This document shows positions 25,301 to 33,215 of a DNA stretch of 64,000 nt, piece by piece. Within the stretch, counting starts at the first letter, position 1. Each line of letters opens with the position of its first letter. A program made the translations under genes and the position numbers. The notes under the pieces are model-generated. The model did no database searches. It saw nothing but the letters and a program-made list of their open reading frames with translations, and was not told where the DNA came from. Origin of the DNA: an uncultured Prevotella sp. (GTDB lineage: Bacteria > Bacteroidota > Bacteroidia > Bacteroidales > Bacteroidaceae); contig OMZO01000003.1 in the NCBI GenBank assembly GCA_900315525.1, forward strand, positions 1-64,000, written 5' to 3'.

Positions 25301-25626
25301 ATCCCAACAACCCCAACGACCCGCGTACGAATATCACCTCTGAGAATCCCCGCATGTCGCTCGAGAATCCGAGCATGAGCGATGCGCTCGACAATACGTT
25401 CCATCTTTATAGTTGCGACTATCTGAAGCTGCGTAACCTCACCGTCGGCTATACCCTGCCGAAGAGTCTCTCGAGAAAGATCTATGCCGAGAATCTGCGC
25501 GTCTATTTCTCTGGTGAGAACCTGTGGACCATCACCAGTTTCCCAGGACTCGACCCTGAGATGCGCTCTGGCGAGGGCTATGCCACCATGCGCCAACTCT
25601 CATTCGGACTGAACGTTACTTTTTAA
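22312..25626 (+). CDS. SusC/RagA TonB-linked outer-membrane transporter, PUL 1
   Basis: A 1104-residue outer-membrane channel that imports oligosaccharides with energy from TonB. After a signal peptide (about 1-23) comes a carboxypeptidase-regulatory domain (about 44-110; VSGQVIDAQGEPLIGVTV), then the SusC signature NELNEVVVVGYGTQKK and the plug domain (about 128-240; DAASCAIYGNRGANGVILV). The remainder is the 22-strand barrel, ending in the beta-signal LSFGLNVTF. Length is normal for SusC. It precedes SusD by 22 bp, forming the usual bin-and-lid complex. Confidence 0.97.
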   Translation: MEKNLIASLAGVALLMTASPTFAERNLASTVHTNAVLATQQQRAVSGQVIDAQGEPLIGVTVKEQGSQNAAVTDMDGRFRLSLSKSDALISFTYIGYTEYTCRAADNLVITMKEDRNELNEVVVVGYGTQKKVNLTGSVVSVDMAKEAQSRPVTTVAQALQGMAAGLDILQGSGKPGSENFSVNIRGVGTMNDASPLVMVDGMEMSLSDVNPMDIESISVLKDAASCAIYGNRGANGVILVTTKSGTEGKVSVTYTGRLSINKPSKLVRFMSNYADYMSLVNEASENIGTAGKYPQTVIDQWRQAASNPNGIAESGYPNYVAYPNTDWYDEIYQTKVMQEHALSLSGKDTRTRYNLGLTYLDNPGMIVRSGEKKYSINLKLISDVTKWLQMGAQVWGTHSDRDRNNVDALSNWEFLKTVPGIYPNYDGHYGGIETSVEDGAAHNPLLLLNGDGDSYFKTTHAYATTFAQVKFLNDFTFKSTFGYDYFNTRHKYTDGQNESFSFSRNEVVSAPAALEALSGYMYYHHYYNWKLTNTLNWNHTFAGKHDVAALVGFEEGKNSDGNTDVKKMGMIDATLTDLNTLTSEEYIRGNFTGYTYRSWFGRLNYAFDSRYLVEANFRYDGSSRFSPDNRWGFFPSASAGWRISEEAFAKNSFLSVFDNLKLRASYGKLGNSSVDNYAYQSWYETGYTTMGGKKVPRFYLHNLPNMNVTWETTKTFNIGLDFTTLNGRLSGVIDFYDKQTSGILYRPTIGLTFGDKVAPLQNLAGVNNRGLEATFRWEDKIGDVTYGVAVNGSFNKNRVTDYKGAYIEGWGADPNNPDPNVYYSNLGEVSSGGTQRLVEGHMMNEFYVYPIYSGSGQYYDANGAVNPNGGPRDGMIRTPEDLKWVQDMIAAGYSFEPQHAVTPNAIWYGEYIYADTNGDKVYGGNHDQQFTGESNIPKFTFGMQMHAEWKGIDLSMNWGGATGFSTYWREIGQNSSNVVFGLSIPQWIADDHYFYDPNNPNDPRTNITSENPRMSLENPSMSDALDNTFHLYSCDYLKLRNLTVGYTLPKSLSRKIYAENLRVYFSGENLWTITSFPGLDPEMRSGEGYATMRQLSFGLNVTF

Positions 25627-25648
25627 CCATCAACAATGAATAACCATT

Positions 25649-27496
25649 ATGGAAAAGAAAATACTGAATAAAACCTATCGCAGCCTCGCTGTGGCTGCTA
25701 TGAGTGTCGCACTGACGGCCTGTAACGCCGACTTTCTGGATACTCAACCCTCCGATCGCGTCGGTACCGATCTGGTATGGTCAACCTACAATATGGCCGA
25801 CGCGGTGGTCAATGGTGCCTATGAGCGCTTCTACTGGGAGCATCAGGGCGAGTGTGCCGACTGGCAGAACTTCGATGCTGCCACCGATGTGTGCGACCTC
25901 GACGCCAACTGGGGAGGCTACGACTGGGCCCGCGGCCGCTGTAATGCCTCTTACTGGGGCTTCAACGACTGGTGGAAGCGTCTCTACGAAGAGATCTATC
26001 GTACCAGCAACGTGATTAACAACCTTGACAAGTGTGAGGCGATGGCTGCCAGCGAGCGTGCCCGCGATATTGCCGAGTGCAAGTTCCTGCGCGCCTGGGC
26101 TTACTATCGTGCCAATGTCCTGTGGCGCGGTGTGCCCCTCTACACTGAGCCAGTAGAATACGGCGAGGATACCAAGCCACGCAGTTCTGCCGACGAGATC
26201 TGGGCACAGATCGTGAAAGACTGTTCTGAGGCCATCGCTGAGCAGAACCTGCCCGATAAGTATGCTCCCTCTGACAGAAACTATGGTCGCGTGACGAAGG
26301 CCTGTGCCTACTATCTGCGCGGACAGGTCTATCTCTGGCTCAAGGACTGGGATAAGGCTGCCAACGACTTCCGTGCCATCACCACAATGGGCTTCCAGCT
26401 TTTCCCCGACTATAAGAATATGTTCAAGGCTGCCAACGAGCGCAACGATGAGTATATCTTCCAGTATCAATATACCGACGAAGACGGTATGGGCTCACTT
26501 CTCGGACGTACACACGGCAACCGCAACACCTATACCGCCGACGGCTTCGGATGCTGGAACAACCTCATCCCCAACCCTTACTTTGTGGATACCTACGAAT
26601 ATGCCGACGGTAAGCCCTTCAACATGGACGAGGTCTTCCCTGGCTACTCGAAGATGGAGCCCAAGGCTCGCTCAGTCTTCTTCCTGCGCGACGGCCTCGA
26701 CCCCAACTCTCCTAACGAGAAACTCAAGGCAGGCTATCAGCAGATGGTCAACTACGGCTCTGATATGTCGCAGTACGAGGTTGACGGCAACGAGGCCCGT
26801 ATCCTGCAAGTCTATCAGAACCGCGACCCACGTATGCTCATGAACTTCATCACGCCTTACTCTACCTACAAGGGCGGCTCTACTTCCGACTGCTGGGACT
26901 ACACCCTGCGCTGGCCCTATATCGGCTCAGACAATGCTGCTCCTTACGATCTGCGTACCGATACCAACGACCGCTTCTACTATCTCTGGCGTAAGTATGT
27001 GCCCGAGGGTCGCGAGACCAAGAACGGTCTGAACAGCGATATCGATACACCGATCTTCCGCTATGCAGGTGCCCTCATCTCGCTGGCAGAAGCCCTCAAC
27101 GAACAGGGCAACACTGCCGAGGCCGTGAAGTATATCAATATGGTTCGTGCCCGCATCCCGGGACTGGCTCTGCTCAACAGCAATGAGTTCACGCAGGTGA
27201 AGGGTCAGGACGATATGCGCCAGCGTATCCGCAACGAGTATGGCTGGGAACTCTGTGGCGAAGGCCAACTCTACTGGAAGCAACTGCGCTGGGATACCTG
27301 GCTCGACCGCAAGGTTGGTACTAACCGCACCTCTGTGAGCGATCCCTCACAACTCAATGGCGCCAACGGCATGACCGAGATCTGGGGTACCAAGCGCTAT
27401 ACCAATAATTACATCGGTGAGCATGTGAAGCTCTTTGCCGTTCCTCAGGGCGAAATAGAGCGTAACCCGAACCTCACCCAAAATCCAGGCTGGTAA
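25649..27496 (+). CDS. SusD/RagB surface glycan-binding lipoprotein, PUL 1
   Basis: A 615-residue outer-membrane lipoprotein that forms the lid of the SusC channel. The lipobox ALTAC anchors it at the cysteine (about residue 25), followed by NADFLDTQPSDRVGTD, the classic start of SusD. Four TPR-like helices frame the fold (for example AECKFLRAWAYYRANVLWRG at about 140-159). The end has the typical RIRNEYGWELCGEGQLYWK block. Its stop codon overlaps the start of the following GH43 by one base, so translation is probably coupled. Confidence 0.96.
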   Translation: MEKKILNKTYRSLAVAAMSVALTACNADFLDTQPSDRVGTDLVWSTYNMADAVVNGAYERFYWEHQGECADWQNFDAATDVCDLDANWGGYDWARGRCNASYWGFNDWWKRLYEEIYRTSNVINNLDKCEAMAASERARDIAECKFLRAWAYYRANVLWRGVPLYTEPVEYGEDTKPRSSADEIWAQIVKDCSEAIAEQNLPDKYAPSDRNYGRVTKACAYYLRGQVYLWLKDWDKAANDFRAITTMGFQLFPDYKNMFKAANERNDEYIFQYQYTDEDGMGSLLGRTHGNRNTYTADGFGCWNNLIPNPYFVDTYEYADGKPFNMDEVFPGYSKMEPKARSVFFLRDGLDPNSPNEKLKAGYQQMVNYGSDMSQYEVDGNEARILQVYQNRDPRMLMNFITPYSTYKGGSTSDCWDYTLRWPYIGSDNAAPYDLRTDTNDRFYYLWRKYVPEGRETKNGLNSDIDTPIFRYAGALISLAEALNEQGNTAEAVKYINMVRARIPGLALLNSNEFTQVKGQDDMRQRIRNEYGWELCGEGQLYWKQLRWDTWLDRKVGTNRTSVSDPSQLNGANGMTEIWGTKRYTNNYIGEHVKLFAVPQGEIERNPNLTQNPGW

Positions 27497-28560
27497 TGAT
27501 TCGCAACCATCATTCTTTTCATTCATACATGTTTTCTTTGGTTAGTTTAGTAGTTAGTATTTTGCCCGTTCTGGGGTGCTCATCGTCGTCCGACGGTGAG
27601 CCATCCCGGGATGTGCCCCCTGCTCCAGCACCCGTCGTCGAGAAGTATCGCAACCCCATTATCTCGACCTCGCTGCCCGATCCCTCCATCGTGCGCACTG
27701 CCGACGGCACTTTTTATCTCTTTGCCACCGAGGATATCCGCAACCTGCCCATCTATCGCTCTGCCGATCTGATCCGCTGGGAGTATGTAGGCACTGCCTT
27801 TACCGATGAGTCGCGCCCCAAGTGGAATCCGCAGGGCGGCCTCTGGGCACCCGACATCAACTATGTCGATGGTCAGTATCTGCTCTATTACTCCAAATCG
27901 ACCTGGGGTGGCGAGTGGACTTGCGGTCTCGGCGTCGCTACGGCATCACGCCCCCAAGGTCCTTATACCGATCATGGGGCGCTCTTCATCAGTCAGGATA
28001 TCGGTGTGCAGAACAGCATCGACCCCTTCTTCATCGAAGAGGATGGCAAGAAATACCTCTTCTGGGGTTCGTTTCGCGGCATCTACGGCATCGAGCTCAG
28101 CGACGACGGCCTCAGCGTGAAGGCTGGTGCCAAGCCCATACAGATAGCAGGCCATCAGATGGAAGCCACCTATATCCACCGTCGCGACGGCTATTATTAC
28201 CTCTTCGGTTCTAACGGCACCTGCTGCGAAGGCAACAACAGCACGTATCAGGTGGTCTATGGGCGTTCGAAGAGTCTCTTTGGACCTTATGTGACGAAGG
28301 ATGGTCAGCGCATGCTCGACGGTGCCTTCGACGTGTTGCTGCATAGCAGCAGCAATGTGGCAGGGCCAGGGCATAATGCAGAGATCATCACAGATGATAA
28401 AGGTCAGGACTGGATGATCTATCACGGCTACATGAAGAGCGATCCCGATGCTGGCCGTCAGGTGCTCATGGATCGTGTTGAGTGGTTTAATGGCTGGCCG
28501 CTCATCTCTGGCAGTCAGTCGTCTGTCGAGAGCCGCAGTCCCTCATTTAATCAGAAATAG
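27496..28560 (+). CDS. GH43 lipoprotein, arabinan endo-1,5-alpha-L-arabinosidase-like
   Basis: A 354-residue beta-propeller enzyme. The lipobox PVLGC anchors Cys28; the start could also be the Met at residue 12, which keeps the same signal. Catalytic acids are Asp62 (LPDPSIVR), Asp176 (NSIDPFFI) and Glu223 (HQMEATYI). GSNGTCCEGNNSTYQVVYGR matches a segment of endo-arabinanase-like GH43 subfamilies, and a similar TCC segment is in the GH43 at 46343. It overlaps SusD by one base. It probably cleaves arabinose-containing chains at the surface, ahead of import. Confidence 0.88.
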   Translation: MIRNHHSFHSYMFSLVSLVVSILPVLGCSSSSDGEPSRDVPPAPAPVVEKYRNPIISTSLPDPSIVRTADGTFYLFATEDIRNLPIYRSADLIRWEYVGTAFTDESRPKWNPQGGLWAPDINYVDGQYLLYYSKSTWGGEWTCGLGVATASRPQGPYTDHGALFISQDIGVQNSIDPFFIEEDGKKYLFWGSFRGIYGIELSDDGLSVKAGAKPIQIAGHQMEATYIHRRDGYYYLFGSNGTCCEGNNSTYQVVYGRSKSLFGPYVTKDGQRMLDGAFDVLLHSSSNVAGPGHNAEIITDDKGQDWMIYHGYMKSDPDAGRQVLMDRVEWFNGWPLISGSQSSVESRSPSFNQK

Positions 28561-28567
28561 AAAAAAC

Positions 28568-31102
28568 ATGACTGTCATGCTGCATCATATCAAAACCATA
28601 CTTTGCTGCACCCTGCTGATGTGCAGCCTCGGCTCACGGGCTAACGTCGTCTATCAGGATGCCTGTGTACGCTTCACGCTGATCGACGAGGGCACGCTCC
28701 GATTGGAGTATGCCCCCGACGGTCAGTTTGTTGATAACAAGAGTTTCATGGCTGTCGTGCGCCAGTACCCCAAGACCGACTACAAGATCAGTAATACCTC
28801 GCGACAGGTCACCATCACCACCTCCCGGCTCAGGCTGGTCTATCGCAAAGGCACTGGTCCGCTCAGCGAACAGAATCTCACCATCAGCAGCACGAAGGCC
28901 CTCTCCGTGCCCTTTGTATGGAAGCCGGGAATGACCCAGAAGGGTAATCTGAAAGGCACCTATCGCACACTCGACGGCTACGACGGCGCTGAGTATCAGT
29001 ACAGCAATCCCAAACACGACATGCCCATAGAAGACGGTCTGCTCGCCACCGACGGATGGACACTGATCGACGACAGTCAGCGACTGCTCTTCGACGGTGA
29101 CAGCGACTGGGAGTGGGTCAAGGAGCGTCAAAGTGCCGAGGGTGCGCAAGACTGGTACTTTATGGCCTATGGTCACGACTACAAGGGCGCCCTCAAGTCA
29201 TACACCAAGTTCGCTGGTAAGGTGCCCCTGCCTCCGCGCTACGCCTTTGGCTACTGGTGGAGCCGCTACTGGAGTTACAGCGATCAGGATTTCCGCGACC
29301 TTATCAGCAATTTCCAACAACTCGACCTGCCCCTCGACGTGCTCGTCATCGATATGGACTGGCACCCCATCAGTCCTGAGGCCGGTGGAGGCTGGACAGG
29401 CTGGGACTGGAACGAACGACTCTTCCCCGACTACAAGGCTTTCCTCAAGTATCTCGACCAGCAGGGCGTGAAGGCCACGATGAACCTGCATCCTGCCGAT
29501 GGCGTGCGCCCTTACGAGAAGAAGTATGAGGCTTTCATGCAGCGACTCGGCAAGAGCGACGGTAAGACCTACGAGTGGCTCGGCTCCGACAAGCGTTATG
29601 TCAAGGCCATCTTCGACACTTATCTCCACGACTATATGGCCGATGGTGTCGATTTCTGGTGGATCGACTGGCAGCAGTGGGAGAAAGATCGCCGTATCTC
29701 CTCGCTCGACAATGTGTTCTGGTGTAACTACATCTGGTTTACCGATATGGAGCGTAACGGCGACAAGCGCCCGATGCTCTATCATCGCTGGGGCGGACTC
29801 GGCAATCACCGCTATCAGGTAGGCTTCTCGGGCGACTCGTTTATCACGTGGAAGAGCCTGAAATTCCTGCCTTACTTCAATGCGACGGCCTCCAACGTGC
29901 TTTATGGCTACTGGAGTCACGATATCGGCGGACATCAGAGCAAGCAATACGGCACACCCCTCGAACCGCAACTCTACACCCGTGCCATGCAGATGGGACA
30001 GTATCTGCCCATCATCCGCTCTCACAGCACGAAGGATCCCAGTCTCAACAAAGAGCCCTGGGCCTTCGATCAGACCACCCGTCAGCGACTCGCCCAGGTG
30101 ATTCGGGGCCGCTATGCCCTCGTACCTTATATCTACACGATGGCCCGCACCACGTTTGAAGAAGGGCTCGCCCTCTGCCGGCCGCTCTACTACGATTATC
30201 CTGAAGCGCCCGAAGCCTATGAATTCAAAGAGGAGTACATGTTTGGCGACCAGATGCTCATCGCCCCCGTTACCAATGAAGTGAACCCCGAAGACGGCTA
30301 TGCCGACGTCAGTCTGTGGCTGCCAGAAGGCGAGTGGCTCGAGTACGAGACGGGCGAGATGCTGCAGGGCGGCAAGACCTATCAGCGCCGCTTCACGATG
30401 GACGAATATCCCGTCTATGTCAAGGCAGGCAGTATCATCCCTTACTTCGGCAAACTGAAGAATCTCTCTGGCACGTCTCAACCCGTCATCCTGCGCATAT
30501 TTCCCGGTGCAGCCGATGGCACCTTTACGCTCTATGAAGACAATGGCGAAGACAAGCATTACGCCACAGCGTTCGCCACCACACCGCTCTCTTATGTGCG
30601 CAAGGGTAACCATCTTCAGGTGACCATCGGTGCACGCGAGGGTCAGTATAAGGCGATGCCCGCACGTCGTCACTACAGTGTCGCCCTGCCTTGTCAGAAA
30701 GCGCCCCTCAGCGTCAGGTGTGGCAACGAGTCGCTGCCCTTCACTTACGACGGAGCAAACCTCGAGGCTACCATCACGCTCGGCGATATCGACTGCGCCA
30801 CAGGTGTCGTCATCGACATCGAGATGCCCGCCGACTATGCCCTTGCCGACGGCACGAAGGCCAACTTCCGCCATATTCAGACGATGGTGCGCGACTTCAA
30901 GCAGCACGATGCTGGCATGGTCTATACCAAAGACTTCGGCTATCTCGAGGCCACCCCGCTGCGCCTCACTTATCACCCCGAACTGCAGGAAGAGACGCTC
31001 AAAGCCTATCGAGAGAAGTTCGCCCGCATAGCCGATGTTCTCCATCAGCAAATGTCAGACGAAACCCTCTACACCCGCGCCCTGCGCCTCCTAAACCGTT
31101 AA
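28568..31102 (+). CDS. GH31 alpha-glucosidase/alpha-xylosidase
   Basis: An 844-residue family 31 enzyme and the last gene of PUL 1. I place the start at the ATG at 28568; the longer frame from 28448 runs inside the preceding GH43 gene, and the chosen start leads into a signal peptide (IKTILCCTLLMCSLGSRA). The core barrel contains FGYWWSRYWSY, VLVIDMDWH, nucleophile Asp367 in FWWIDWQQWE, and acid/base Asp423 in VGFSGDSF. GYWSHDIGGH is also diagnostic. Distal beta domains follow from about 600. Alpha-xylosidase, alpha-glucosidase and related activities occur in this family, so substrate is open. A hairpin terminator follows at 31112. Confidence 0.92.
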   Translation: MTVMLHHIKTILCCTLLMCSLGSRANVVYQDACVRFTLIDEGTLRLEYAPDGQFVDNKSFMAVVRQYPKTDYKISNTSRQVTITTSRLRLVYRKGTGPLSEQNLTISSTKALSVPFVWKPGMTQKGNLKGTYRTLDGYDGAEYQYSNPKHDMPIEDGLLATDGWTLIDDSQRLLFDGDSDWEWVKERQSAEGAQDWYFMAYGHDYKGALKSYTKFAGKVPLPPRYAFGYWWSRYWSYSDQDFRDLISNFQQLDLPLDVLVIDMDWHPISPEAGGGWTGWDWNERLFPDYKAFLKYLDQQGVKATMNLHPADGVRPYEKKYEAFMQRLGKSDGKTYEWLGSDKRYVKAIFDTYLHDYMADGVDFWWIDWQQWEKDRRISSLDNVFWCNYIWFTDMERNGDKRPMLYHRWGGLGNHRYQVGFSGDSFITWKSLKFLPYFNATASNVLYGYWSHDIGGHQSKQYGTPLEPQLYTRAMQMGQYLPIIRSHSTKDPSLNKEPWAFDQTTRQRLAQVIRGRYALVPYIYTMARTTFEEGLALCRPLYYDYPEAPEAYEFKEEYMFGDQMLIAPVTNEVNPEDGYADVSLWLPEGEWLEYETGEMLQGGKTYQRRFTMDEYPVYVKAGSIIPYFGKLKNLSGTSQPVILRIFPGAADGTFTLYEDNGEDKHYATAFATTPLSYVRKGNHLQVTIGAREGQYKAMPARRHYSVALPCQKAPLSVRCGNESLPFTYDGANLEATITLGDIDCATGVVIDIEMPADYALADGTKANFRHIQTMVRDFKQHDAGMVYTKDFGYLEATPLRLTYHPELQEETLKAYREKFARIADVLHQQMSDETLYTRALRLLNR

Positions 31103-31111
31103 CATCAATTC

Positions 31112-31145
31112 GGACGGTTCTTTCGTTACATCGAAGGAACCGTCC
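31112..31145 (+). terminator. Hairpin terminator of PUL 1
   Basis: GGACGGTTCTTTCG (31112-31125) pairs with CGAAGGAACCGTCC (31132-31145) with one wobble across a six-base loop, 9 bp after the GH31 stop. There is no long T run, so it may act as a hairpin barrier. Confidence 0.75.
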
Positions 31146-31168
31146 ATTAGTGTCTACCATCATGGTTG

Positions 31169-31176
31169 CAAAGTTA
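31169..31176 (-). promoter_or_regulatory. Orphan minus-strand -7 box
   Basis: The minus strand reads TAACTTTG. The flanking 17 bases (31162-31178) match those before greA at 14452-14468. It points into the end of GH31 and no gene follows it, so it may be a relic or an antisense promoter. Confidence 0.4.
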
Positions 31177-31220
31177 CGTTTTTTTGGAAGTAAAAAGTGT
31201 CTTGCTGACGCAGTGTTGCG

Positions 31221-31344
31221 GTGTTGCAGTTCGAAATCTGATAGTCTGAAGGTCAGTATATATCTCTATATCTATATATATTTATATATATAGATATAGA
31301 AGTAAATATAGGGTGTGGGGAAGCTCTTTCGAGAACTGCAACAC
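31221..31344. repeat. Nested palindrome with AT-rich core
   Basis: Outer arms are GTGTTGCAGTTCGAAA (31221-31236) and its near-exact inverted copy at 31327-31344, which has a two-base insertion. The core is a perfect 16-bp AT-only-but-for-C/G stem, 31265-31280 with 31285-31300, around a TTTA loop. GTGTTGC is repeated directly at 31213 and 31221. The layout suits a cruciform, a replication or excision site, or a MITE-like relic. Confidence 0.7.
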
Positions 31345-31401
31345 TGCAGCGCGCAGCAGAGACAGTCGCCCGGAAATTCGTAGACCGCAATGAAAGATTC
31401 G

Positions 31402-31409
31402 TACCTTTG
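31402..31409 (+). promoter_or_regulatory. -7 box in the non-coding region
   Basis: TACCTTTG on the plus strand, 157 bp upstream of the decayed smalltalk start. It could have driven the lost locus. Confidence 0.4.
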
Positions 31410-31565
31410 CATTGCCAACGAAAAATGATGAAATTTGCAACCTAATTAGGCGACAAAAATTGCGAAGTGCGCGTATACGTGTTTCCTAGGGAAATCGCAA
31501 AACGGAGTCCAATCCGCGATAGGTAAAAATAATTAACATCTACCCGCCATTAAAATCTTAAGTGT

Positions 31566-31705
31566 ATGACGAAGAAGGAAACTTTTAAGTGGGTTGTGCA
31601 GATTATCGCATCAATTGCAATGCCATACTGATGGCATTGGGAACGACCTCGTGCATTGGTTGCAAATGTTACATTTTAAGTGTAAATTCGTCACTTTTAC
31701 AATAA
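31566..31705 (+). pseudogene. Frameshifted smalltalk-type small protein gene
   Basis: Starting at the ATG at 31566 the frame reads MTKKETFKWVVQIIASIA and then hits a stop at 31629-31631. Shifting frame at 31619 continues with NAILMALGTTSCIGC and runs to a stop at 31703-31705. Joined, the two pieces match the short Bacteroidales protein family called smalltalk: a basic KKET..W start, one hydrophobic helix, and a TTSC-type end. One base appears lost at about 31619. In intact loci this gene often sits between a HU-like DNA-binding gene and an N-acetylmuramoyl-alanine amidase gene; neither is present here. Confidence 0.6.
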
Positions 31706-31739
31706 TTTGTCCCCCGCAGGAAGGGAAGTAGCTTCGATA

Positions 31740-33215
31740 TTAGTACTTGCGCACACCGAAGTTCTTGCGATATTCATCATTGATGGCGCGGCTGGCTTTG
31801 TGACTATCGAAGTGCGTCGGGGCAATGATGAAGTCGGGAACATTATAGGAAAGGAAGCGTCCGCGATAGAAGCGGCGCGGATTGCGTTGTGGCAGCATGA
31901 AGGCCTTGCTGACATTTCCTTCTGCATCGATATGACAGAAGTAGGGACGTGTGTAGAGCCCGTCGTCGCGACGAGAACTAAACAACAGCCATCGTGAATT
32001 GGTGCTCCAGTTGTGGAATGATTCGGTCTCTTCAGAATTGGCTTCATCCATGGGGAGGCTTTGCCGTGTCGTCAGATCAAGCAGGTAGAGATCGGCCTCG
32101 TGATGCCAGATGCTGAACTGTCCGTAGTCGGAGAGTGTGTAGCAAAGGAAACGCCCGTCGTAAGAGGGACGAGGGAAAGATACCGACTTGTGTAGGGCCT
32201 GGGCATCAACGATGGTGTCTATACGACTGCCGAATTGCCCTGTAGCTGGGTCGAAATCAATACGGCAGAGGTTGTAGCGTATGGAGTCGAGTTGGTGATT
32301 GTCTTCGGGAAGGGCCTGTGCCGCGCAGAAATAGAGCGAGCGTCCATCGGCAGAGAACACGGGATAGGTCTCGTAGACAGCGTCTTGCTTCAGTAGGGGT
32401 GACAGTAACAGCTCGTTTTTGTCGATGTCATAGACCTGAATGTCGGAGGCATCGTCGAACACTTCGATGCGATTGCGATCGGCACTGTGGAATGTCTGCT
32501 TCGTGACGTTGGTGGAGTAGGCGATATAATGGCCTGAAGGATGCCAGTAGGGATAGACGCAGAGACCGAGCGTCTCAGGAGTCTTGGTGTTGTAGGCAGT
32601 GATAGAGCCGTCATCTTTACTCAATAGTGTCGCACCATGTTTGCCGCGGATATGAAGGCTCATGTTAGCAGGGTTGCCGCGGTTGAAGCTATGACAGTTG
32701 ACGCAGCCTTCAAACTGTGTATTCTCGATTAATGCGCATTCATCGAACGAAGAAAGGTCTCGCTCGTAGATACCCATTTTGCTCCAGACCTCGTGGCCTG
32801 GGGCGATAAGGCGGTAGCAGATACCATAGTCGATGCTGTCGGGGCTCACGTAGATGGGGAAGGAACGGTAGGTGTGCCATCCATCGTCGAATTTGGCTGA
32901 AACGGTCACGCTGAGCGAGTCTCCACGGTTCTGAGCGAGCAACTGATGCCAGTCGTCGAGGTCGAAATCCACCGATTCTTCTCCTTGGCTGTGCAGGCTG
33001 TTTCCGTGACGGTCTGTTACGACGGCATCCACCAGTAGGGCATGTTCATCAGCCATATTGAAGTTGAGCGGCGCGATATTCACGGGTATGGTGACCCCGA
33101 GGTAGTCGGGATAGATAGCAGGCAGGGCGTTCTCTTGCTTGGCATCGCTGACAGGTTCATGGGTGCAAGCCGCCAGACAGATCGCGGAAAGGAGTATATA
33201 CAGGATCTTTCTCAT
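31740..33215 (-). CDS. Propeller-like lipoprotein with CxxCH motif (copy B)
   Basis: A 491-residue lipoprotein (lipobox LAAC, Cys17). The N-terminal block LPAIYPDYLGVTIPVNIAPL is shared with the copy at 34717-36216. A single c-type haem motif, Cys171-V-N-Cys174-His175, follows. The rest contains TolB/PD40-type propeller strands such as YPYWHPSGHYIAYSTN, YPVFSADGRSLYFCA, FPRPSYDGRFLCYTLSD and NWSTNSRWLLFSS. The haem reading is from the motif alone. The start overlaps the upstream membrane-protein gene by 4 bp (ATGA type), so the two are translationally coupled. It is the last gene of the PUL 2 operon. Function is unknown. Confidence 0.75.
   Translation of the reverse strand: MRKILYILLSAICLAACTHEPVSDAKQENALPAIYPDYLGVTIPVNIAPLNFNMADEHALLVDAVVTDRHGNSLHSQGEESVDFDLDDWHQLLAQNRGDSLSVTVSAKFDDGWHTYRSFPIYVSPDSIDYGICYRLIAPGHEVWSKMGIYERDLSSFDECALIENTQFEGCVNCHSFNRGNPANMSLHIRGKHGATLLSKDDGSITAYNTKTPETLGLCVYPYWHPSGHYIAYSTNVTKQTFHSADRNRIEVFDDASDIQVYDIDKNELLLSPLLKQDAVYETYPVFSADGRSLYFCAAQALPEDNHQLDSIRYNLCRIDFDPATGQFGSRIDTIVDAQALHKSVSFPRPSYDGRFLCYTLSDYGQFSIWHHEADLYLLDLTTRQSLPMDEANSEETESFHNWSTNSRWLLFSSRRDDGLYTRPYFCHIDAEGNVSKAFMLPQRNPRRFYRGRFLSYNVPDFIIAPTHFDSHKASRAINDEYRKNFGVRKY

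Larger units (their letters stand above)
31103..31739. other. 637-bp non-coding region: terminator, nested palindrome, decayed mini-gene
   Basis: No intact gene is present. In order it holds the PUL 1 terminator, an outward minus-strand -7 box, a large nested palindrome (31221-31344), a plus-strand -7 box (31402-31409), a CCTAATTAGG palindrome (31441-31450), and a frameshifted smalltalk-type gene (31566-31705). The composition differs from the flanking GC-richer PUL 1 genes. It separates two PULs and resembles the remains of a small accessory locus. Confidence 0.65.

Noticed and set aside
28448-28567. N-terminal extension of GH31
   Set aside because: It lies in another frame of the GH43 gene and precedes the natural signal peptide.
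29198-31051. 617-residue open frame antisense to GH31
   Set aside because: It is a shadow of a codon-biased gene; the GH31 frame has catalytic motifs along its length and the antisense frame has none.
31256-31300. Replication origin
   Set aside because: The AT-rich stem lacks DnaA-box clusters and no replication gene is adjacent; treated as a palindrome only.
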